Positions 58,841 through 64,000 of a stretch of DNA of 64,000 nt are shown piece by piece. A program made the position numbers and the translations under genes. The notes beneath the pieces are model-generated. The model ran no database searches. It was not told the origin of the DNA and saw only the letters and a program-made list of their open reading frames with translations. This DNA comes from Basidiobolus meristosporus CBS 931.73 (taxonomy: Eukaryota > Basidiobolomycota > Basidiobolomycetes > Basidiobolales > Basidiobolaceae): the NCBI GenBank assembly GCA_002104905.1, contig MCFE01000269.1:43096-107095 (forward strand). The letters run 5' to 3'. Each line of letters starts with the position of its first letter. The stretch's first letter is position 1.

Positions 58841-58852
58841 TTAGGGGGGGGG
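58841..58852 (+). repeat. Interstitial telomere-like junction 1
   Basis: TTAGGGGGGGGG directly precedes the LINE 3' end of copy A (GAGACAGTC on the plus strand). One degenerate unit with nine G. Confidence 0.8.
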
Positions 58853-59181
58853 AGACAGTCATCAACAGGTGAAATATTTATTTCAGTTGAAACAAAGAAG
58901 CCAGCGCTACTGTTGTAGCTTTGATACAAGAGTGTGTAGCTGAGGGGAATTTGCAGGTAGGTTAACAAGAAGTGATGATAGTTCTTCAGTGCTTAAGACA
59001 CTGTTTAGTGGGAAGGGGGGTAGCAAGAGGGGTAAGAATGATTTGTGAACAACATTAATGAGGGGAATATGATAAGGATTGATATTCATCACAAAGGGTG
59101 TATGCTGCTTCAGATATTGCTGCCAAAGGTCTGTGAAGTACTTCAGGTAGGCCAGCTTAGGTTTTTCTGACTGCAGAATAG
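58852..59181 (-). mobile_element. Non-LTR retrotransposon copy A, 3' end only
   Basis: About 330 bases homologous to the 3' ends of copies B and C. It encodes the last 85 or so residues of the same ORF (ILQSEKPKLAYLKYFTDLWQ through LHTLVSKLQQ, stop at 58907) plus the 57-base 3' UTR. Homology stops after CTGACTGCAGAATA on the plus strand at about 59181, a severe 5' truncation. It is more diverged than B and C are from each other, so probably older. Confidence 0.9.
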
Positions 59182-59347
59182 ACTTGTTCAATTGTACTAC
59201 GCCAGGGCGCACAATGCAATGCACAGTTGTAAAGAACAATTGGGCACAATATAATAGCTACCAGTAGGCAGGATTGTTCTTGGACAATTTTGCACTATGT
59301 GGGACAATCTTGCACACTATGGCACAATCTGACATGATGAGGTTGGC
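59182..59347. other. Spacer with degenerate ACAATCTTGCAC repeats
   Basis: Not related to the retrotransposon. Several variants of GGCACAAT / GGACAATCTTGCACTATG recur between 59240 and 59335, suggesting a decayed short tandem repeat, perhaps subtelomeric satellite. Confidence 0.5.
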
Positions 59348-59362
59348 TTAGGGGTTAGGGGG
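59348..59362 (+). repeat. Interstitial telomere-like junction 2
   Basis: TTAGGGGTTAGGGGG immediately before the 3' end of copy B; two telomere-type units, one with an extra G, then a five-G run. Confidence 0.85.
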
Positions 59363-61923
59363 AGACAGTCACCAACAGGTGAAATCTTTATTTCAGTTGA
59401 AACAAAGACGCCAGCACTACTGTCGTAGCTTTGATACAAGAGTGTGTAGCTGAGGGGAATTTGTAGGTAAGTTAATAAGAAGTGATGATAGTTCTTCAGT
59501 GCTCAAGACACTGTTCAGTGGGAAGGGGGGTAGCAAGAGAGGTAAGAATGACTTGTGAACAACATTAATGAGGGGAATGTGATAAGGATTGATATTCATC
59601 ATAAAGGGAGTGTGCTGCTGCAGATATTGCTGCCAAAGGTTTGTCAAGTACTTCAGGTAGGCCAGCTTGGGTATTTCTGACTGCAGAATAAATTCAGCAA
59701 ACTTCTTGACTTCAGGATCTCCAAGTATAGTTCTCCAGCAGGAGCCAGGTGTAGTGTGGTGTGTTCTCTTCCAGGCCTTAATCAGTGGGTTGTTGCAGTT
59801 GTGAAGTCTGAGGTATAATCTGGTTCTAAGGTAGAGAAGTCTGATCTTATAGGGCATAAACCCAAAAGCACCAAGAATAGCATGTCTGTAGGGGCATTCA
59901 GGCAAATGAGGCACCAAGGAGGTAATGCACCATACTGCAAACTTGTCAAGCTTAGTGCAGTCTCTAGAAGTAAGAGAGAGAAGTGGTAAGCCAAATTCCA
60001 GGACAGGGAAGACAAACTGCTTGAGTAGAAGGAGGCAGCTGGGAGCTGAAGTTGTAGGAGGAGTAACAGCCAGTAGCTTGTGGAGTGCCTGTCTTGCTAG
60101 AATAATTCTCTTCTTCAGGTGTGCTCCAGAGTCTAGTCCAGTAGAAAGGAAAGGAAAGCCAAGATATGTAGCAGAAACCTGAGCAGGTAGAGTGGAGTTC
60201 TCCAAGTTGATGGGAGAGCCCAAAGGTACTGTCTTTGCAATGGAAAGCTGGAGATTATTCTTCTGCAGATACTGGTGGATGGTCTGGGAGTCTTGTTGCA
60301 CATTGGAGGAGGATATTCTGATGTCATCAGCAAAGAGAGTAACCAGGCAGTCAGCTGAGAGTCTTGGGAAATCATTCAGGAAGATGGCAAACAGTATAGG
60401 ACCAAGCACAGAGCCTTGAACCACTCCATTAGGAACTGAGAACACAGCTGATTGCTCACTTGGGTGCAGAATTCTTGCTTGTGGATCCAGAAACAGAGAT
60501 CTGACAAGGAGGGTGAGAGAGGTACTGGAGAAGCATTGCAACTTGGACCAAAGCAGATTCCTGTCAACTGAATCAAAGGCCTTAGTAATATCAAACAGAA
60601 CAGAGGGATACTTGCACTGGAGAGAGTGATCTTGGCTAAGTATGACTGCATATTCCAAGGAGAGGCCAGGAACAAAGCCAAACTGTGCAGGATGAAACTT
60701 GAGGGAGTCAGAGTAGAGCTCCTGAGCAAGCAGAAGCACAAACACCTTTCTGCAGGTGGGCAGCAGAGATATTGGCCTGTAGGAGCTAGGATCCAGGTGC
60801 TTTCCTTTACCCTTGTACAGTGGCAGAACATTTGCAAAGGACCATTCCTCAGGAGTAGAAAGCTGGGCTGAGCATTGCTGAAACAGTGGAAGCAGAAGTG
60901 CAGACATGGCCTTGGTACTAGTCTTCAGAAGCTCATAGGAGATTGTGTCCACACCTGGAGCAGTAGAGTTGGGAAGCCTCTTGAGCACATTATGGATTCT
61001 CCTTTGATCAAGTGCAAGTGGGATGGGCAGAGTCTTGAAGTCAGGATGAAAGCCAGGGGTTGAGTACTGCTTTGTAGAGAAGAAGATGTTAGCCAGCTGT
61101 TCTGTTGAAGGTAACTTCCTGGAAGAGGGCCTCATTGCCCTGTAGAGTCTTGATACTGTTCTTGTTATAGAGTTGGAAGATTGCAGAGGCAAAGAACTCA
61201 TAATATGATCCCAGAGCTGAGTATGCAGAGTGTGGTGAATTGCCTTGGAGTAGTGTATTGCTGTCAGGAGGAGTTTCTCTGTTTTTGGGTTAGGGAAACT
61301 CAAGTAGCTTTGTTGCAGGGCTGAAACAATGGATTCCCATTTTCTTGAGGTAACAGCAGTAGTCATGCATGGCAGTGAGAGGGAGGCAGACACCAGAATC
61401 AGATGCTTCACAAAGAGCCAGGCATAGTTGAGATCATCTGGCAGAGAAAGTAGCAAACTGGCAAGCTTCAAGTAGTTCCCAAAGTCTTTCTTCTGATTCT
61501 TGGTAGCTTTGTGGGTGAGCACAGTAAGTTTTGGCAGCTTCTTCTTCACAACTGGTTGCATAGACAGGGACCAGGCTGGGTGGTCAGAGGCTCTCAAGGA
61601 TCCTAGCTCAGCTCCAGAGAATTGCTTAACTTCATTCACAAAGTAGAGGGCAGCAGCAGAAGGGCAGATCCAGTCAACACATCTTTTCTCAGATTGAGCA
61701 CCTAGTGCTAGCAGGTGGCTTTCTCTCAGGAAGTTCAGTAGGAATGTAGACCTTGGCTTCATTCTTGCAGTCAGAGTAGTCTTGTTCTCAGGATGGGGAA
61801 TGTTGAGATCTCCAAGCAAGATAACAGGTGTTGATATAGATTGTTAGTATTGCTGAAACTTCCTGCATATAACTTGCACTTCCTGAAGGGCAAGACTTGG
61901 AGGCAGATAGCAGAGCACCAGAC
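59361..61923 (-). mobile_element. Non-LTR retrotransposon copy B, 5'-truncated, longest copy
   Basis: About 2.56 kb on the minus strand with its 3' end toward the centromere. It ends 3' in a short UTR (stop at 59417; 57 bases) and then GACTGTCTC plus a run of C joined to telomere-type repeats. There is no poly(A) tail. At the 5' side the element stops at about 61923 inside the endonuclease domain, directly against TTAGGGTTAGGG. Protein features are given in the coding entry. Confidence 0.92.
59417..61819 (-). CDS. LINE ORF2-type protein: C-terminal part of APE endonuclease plus reverse transcriptase (partial)
   Basis: An 800-codon open frame. Residues 1-85 hold the C-terminal part of an APE-type endonuclease: LGDLNIPH (GDLN motif), VDWICPSAA and ASDHPAWS (SDH motif). 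The RT domain contains LYKGKGKHLDPSSYRPISLL, LFDITKAFDSVDRNLLWSKL (first catalytic Asp), PNGVVQGSVLGPILFAIFLN and LVTLFADDIRISSS (FADD active site). Thumb and a C-terminal domain follow, ending LVSKLRQ. No zinc knuckle or RNase H domain was recognised. The YRPISLL and QGSVLGP wording resembles the Jockey/CR1/L2 side of LINEs; clade is inference. Upstream, the frame continues a short way to a stop at about 61845 and the remainder is missing. Confidence 0.9.
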   Translation of the reverse strand: MLGDLNIPHPENKTTLTARMKPRSTFLLNFLRESHLLALGAQSEKRCVDWICPSAAALYFVNEVKQFSGAELGSLRASDHPAWSLSMQPVVKKKLPKLTVLTHKATKNQKKDFGNYLKLASLLLSLPDDLNYAWLFVKHLILVSASLSLPCMTTAVTSRKWESIVSALQQSYLSFPNPKTEKLLLTAIHYSKAIHHTLHTQLWDHIMSSLPLQSSNSITRTVSRLYRAMRPSSRKLPSTEQLANIFFSTKQYSTPGFHPDFKTLPIPLALDQRRIHNVLKRLPNSTAPGVDTISYELLKTSTKAMSALLLPLFQQCSAQLSTPEEWSFANVLPLYKGKGKHLDPSSYRPISLLPTCRKVFVLLLAQELYSDSLKFHPAQFGFVPGLSLEYAVILSQDHSLQCKYPSVLFDITKAFDSVDRNLLWSKLQCFSSTSLTLLVRSLFLDPQARILHPSEQSAVFSVPNGVVQGSVLGPILFAIFLNDFPRLSADCLVTLFADDIRISSSNVQQDSQTIHQYLQKNNLQLSIAKTVPLGSPINLENSTLPAQVSATYLGFPFLSTGLDSGAHLKKRIILARQALHKLLAVTPPTTSAPSCLLLLKQFVFPVLEFGLPLLSLTSRDCTKLDKFAVWCITSLVPHLPECPYRHAILGAFGFMPYKIRLLYLRTRLYLRLHNCNNPLIKAWKRTHHTTPGSCWRTILGDPEVKKFAEFILQSEIPKLAYLKYLTNLWQQYLQQHTPFMMNINPYHIPLINVVHKSFLPLLLPPFPLNSVLSTEELSSLLINLPTNSPQLHTLVSKLRQ

Positions 61924-61938
61924 TTAGGGTTAGGGGGG
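61924..61938 (+). repeat. Interstitial telomere-like junction 3
   Basis: TTAGGGTTAGGGGGG lies exactly between the truncated 5' end of copy B and the 3' end of copy C: two telomere units ending in six G. Confidence 0.88.
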
Positions 61939-63768
61939 AGACAGTCACCAACAGGTGAAATCTTTATTTCAGTTGAAACAAAGAAGCCAGCGCTACTGTT
62001 GTAGCTTTGATACAAGAGTGTGTAGCTGAGGGGAATTTGTAGGTAAGTTAATAAGAAGTGATGATAGTTCTTCAGTGCTCAAGACACTGTTCAGTGGGAA
62101 GGGGGGTAGCAAGAGAGGTAAGAATGACTTGTGAACAACATTAATGAGGGGAATGTGATAAGGATTGATATTCATCATAAAGGGAGTGTGCTGCTGCAGA
62201 TATTGCTGCCAAAGGTCTGTCAAGTACTTCAGGTAGGCCAGCTTGGGTTTTTCTGACTGCAGAATATAGTGAGCAAACTTCTTGACTTCAGGATCTCCAA
62301 GTATAGTTCTCCAGCAGGAGCCAGGTGTTGTGTGGTGTGTTCTCTTCCAGGCCTTAATCAGTGGGTTGTTGCAGTGGTGAAGTCTGAGATATAATCTGGT
62401 TCTAAGGTAGAGAAGTCTGATCTTATAGGGCATAAACCCAAAAGCACCAAGAATAGCATGTCTGTAGGGGCATTCAGGCAAATGAGGCACCAAGGAGGTA
62501 ATGCACCATACTGCAAACTTGTCAAGCTTAGTGCAGTCTCTAGAAGTAAGAGAGAGAAGTGGTAAGCCAAATTCCAGTACAGGGAAGACAAACTGCTTGA
62601 GTAGAAGAAGGCAGCTGGGAGCTGAAGTTGTAGGAGGAGTAACAGCCAGTAGCTTGTGGAGTGCCTGTCTTGCCAGGATAATTCTCTTCTTCAGGTGTGC
62701 TCCAGAGTCTAGTCCAGTAGGAAGGAAAGGAAAGCCAAGATATGTAGCAGAAACCTGAGCAGGTAGAGTGGAGTTCTCTAAGGTGATGGGAGAGCCCAAA
62801 GGTACTGTCTTTGCAATGGAAAGCTGGAGATTATTCTTCTGCAGATACTGGTGGATGGTCTGGGAGTCTTGTTGCACATTGGAGGAGGATATTCTGATGT
62901 CATCAGCAAAGAGAGTAACCAGGCAGTCAGCTGAGAGTCTTGGGAAATCATTCAGGAAGATGGCAAACAGTATAGGACCAAGCACAGAGCCTTGAACCAC
63001 TCCATTAGGAACTGAGAACACAGCTGATTGCTCACTTGGGTGCAGAATTCTTGCTTGTGGATCCAGAAACAGGGACCTGACAAGGAGGGTGAGAGAGGTA
63101 CTGGAGAAGCATTGCAACTTGGACCAAAGCAGATTTCTGTCAACTGAATCAAAGGCCTTAGTAATATCAAACAGAACTGAGGGATACTTGCACTGGAGAG
63201 AGTGATCTTGGCTAAGTATGACTGCATATTCCAAGGAGAGGCCAGGAACAAAGCCAAACTGTGCAGGATGAAACTTGAGGGAGTCAGAGTAGAGCTCCTG
63301 AGCAAGCAGAAGCTCAAACACCTTTCTGCAGGTGGGCAGCAGAGATATTGGCCTGTAGGAGCTAGGATCCAGGTGCTTTCCTTTACCCTTGTACAGTGGC
63401 AGAACATTTGCAAAGGACCATTCCTCAGGAGTAGAAAGCTGGGCTGAGCATTGCTGAAACAGTGGAAGCAGAAGTGCAGACATGGCCTTAGAACTAGTCT
63501 TCAGAAGCTCATAGGAGATTGTGTCCACACCTGGAGCAGTAGAGTTGGGAAGCCTCTTGAGCACATTATGGATTCTCCTTTGATCAAGTGCAAGTGGGAT
63601 GGGCAGAGTCTTGAAGTCAGGATGAAAGCCAGGAGTTGAGTACTGCTTTGTAGAGAAGAAGATGTTAGCCAGCTGTTCTGTTGAAGGTAACTTCCTGGAA
63701 GAGGGCCTCATTGCCCTGTAGAGTCTTGATACTGTTCTTGTTATAGAGTTGGAAGATTGCAGAGGCAA
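61938..63768 (-). mobile_element. Non-LTR retrotransposon copy C, 5'-truncated, capped by telomere
   Basis: About 1.83 kb, same orientation as B and nearly identical to it. The 3' side has the same UTR and the same junction with telomere repeats. The 5' side breaks at 63768 within RT-upstream coding sequence (GAGGCAA, matching 61193 in copy B) and passes at once into TTAGGG repeats. Confidence 0.93.
61993..63768 (-). CDS. LINE reverse transcriptase, partial (copy C)
   Basis: 591 open codons corresponding to residues of about 210-800 of copy B. It retains SSYRPISLLPTCRKVFELLL, FDITKAFDSVDRN, VVQGSVLGPILF and the FADD catalytic box, and ends LVSKLQQ. By eye about a dozen residues differ from B (for example VFELL for VFVLL and HYILQSEKP for EFILQSEIP), with no stop. 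The endonuclease is lost and the first codons (MPLQSSN) are not a natural start. It is therefore an open but dead fragment, suggesting recent insertion. Confidence 0.9.
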   Translation of the reverse strand: MPLQSSNSITRTVSRLYRAMRPSSRKLPSTEQLANIFFSTKQYSTPGFHPDFKTLPIPLALDQRRIHNVLKRLPNSTAPGVDTISYELLKTSSKAMSALLLPLFQQCSAQLSTPEEWSFANVLPLYKGKGKHLDPSSYRPISLLPTCRKVFELLLAQELYSDSLKFHPAQFGFVPGLSLEYAVILSQDHSLQCKYPSVLFDITKAFDSVDRNLLWSKLQCFSSTSLTLLVRSLFLDPQARILHPSEQSAVFSVPNGVVQGSVLGPILFAIFLNDFPRLSADCLVTLFADDIRISSSNVQQDSQTIHQYLQKNNLQLSIAKTVPLGSPITLENSTLPAQVSATYLGFPFLPTGLDSGAHLKKRIILARQALHKLLAVTPPTTSAPSCLLLLKQFVFPVLEFGLPLLSLTSRDCTKLDKFAVWCITSLVPHLPECPYRHAILGAFGFMPYKIRLLYLRTRLYLRLHHCNNPLIKAWKRTHHTTPGSCWRTILGDPEVKKFAHYILQSEKPKLAYLKYLTDLWQQYLQQHTPFMMNINPYHIPLINVVHKSFLPLLLPPFPLNSVLSTEELSSLLINLPTNSPQLHTLVSKLQQ

Positions 63769-63770
63769 GG

Positions 63771-64000
63771 AGGGTTAGGGTTAGGGTTAGGGTTAGGGTT
63801 AGGGTTAGGGTTAGGGTTAGGGTTAGGGTTAGGGTTAGGGTTAGGGTTAGGGTTAGGGTTAGGGTTAGGGTTAGGGTTAGGGTTAGGGTTAGGGTTAGGG
63901 TTAGGGTTAGGGTTAGGGTTAGGGTTAGGGTTAGGGTTAGGGTTAGGGTTAGGGTTAGGGTTAGGGTTAGGGTTAGGGTTAGGGTTAGGGTTAGGGTAGG
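63771..64000 (+). repeat. Telomere, (TTAGGG)n
   Basis: About 38 head-to-tail TTAGGG units with one irregular unit (TAGG) at the very edge. The G-rich strand runs 5' to 3' toward the window end, as at a chromosome terminus. The array follows GGCAAGGAGGG, the broken 5' end of LINE copy C. Confidence 0.97.

Noticed and set aside
59782-63639. Other frames within LINE copies B and C on both strands
   Set aside because: They are out-of-frame or antisense readings, duplicated only because the two copies are nearly identical.
63757-63999. 80-codon Gly-Leu repeat frame
   Set aside because: It is only the translation of TTAGGG telomere repeats.

Overview
The window is one end of a eukaryotic chromosome, almost certainly from an early-diverging (non-Dikarya) fungus; the lineage is an inference. 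Genes are compact, with many short GT-AG introns (about 46-81 nt) and gaps of only tens to hundreds of bases. Several families are typical of fungi (Nur1 nuclear rim protein, Pho80/Pcl-type cyclin, Kre9/Knh1-like GPI protein, Gpi13), but others are uncommon in Dikarya (half-size ABCA transporter, ferroportin, BRI3-like protein). The right edge ends in about 38 perfect TTAGGG units with the G-rich strand running outward, as expected at a true telomere.

Left and centre (1-47 kb) form an ordinary gene-dense chromosome arm. In order: amino-acid permease (+), DPH6 diphthamide synthetase (+), Siz/PIAS SUMO ligase (-), NUR1 (+), PUS10 (+), acyl-CoA dehydrogenase (-), ferroportin (+), a large unidentified protein (-), exocyst SEC8 (+), GPI13 (-), TIP41 (-), a LEA-like/MAPEG fusion (-), BRI3-like (+), a tandem SSSCA1/ZNRD2 zinc-ribbon protein (-), an ABCA half-transporter (-), a Ser/Lys-rich single-pass membrane protein (+), a Pcl-like cyclin (+), a hypothetical (+), a pRiA4b-ORF3-domain protein (-), a Kre9/Knh1-like GPI protein (+) and a 30-cysteine metallothionein (-). 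Most are housekeeping genes with no shared pathway.

The subtelomere (47-58.8 kb) is unstable. A roughly 2.8 kb block (metallothionein 5' end, divergent P450 gene, 3' end of an F-box/WD-like gene) is tandemly duplicated. The distal P450 carries three frame-breaking indels, and the proximal F-box/WD copy is only a 3' fragment. Distally come a C2H2 zinc-finger gene, a Ty1/copia relic and two copies of an unidentified noncoding repeat.

The end itself (58.8-64 kb) is the most interesting part. Three head-to-tail, 5'-truncated copies of one non-LTR (LINE) retrotransposon all point their 3' ends inward. Each 3' end is fused through a run of G (5-9) to telomere-type TTAGGG sequence, and the outermost copy is capped directly by the telomere. 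This is the architecture of a telomere-attaching retrotransposon (compare HeT-A/TART of Drosophila, SART/TRAS of Bombyx, MoTeR of Magnaporthe). The copies keep RT motifs and, in the longest, the C-terminal part of an APE-type endonuclease.

All splice structures were read by eye. Exon joins named in the entries were checked for GT-AG ends and frame; unnamed ones were not resolved.
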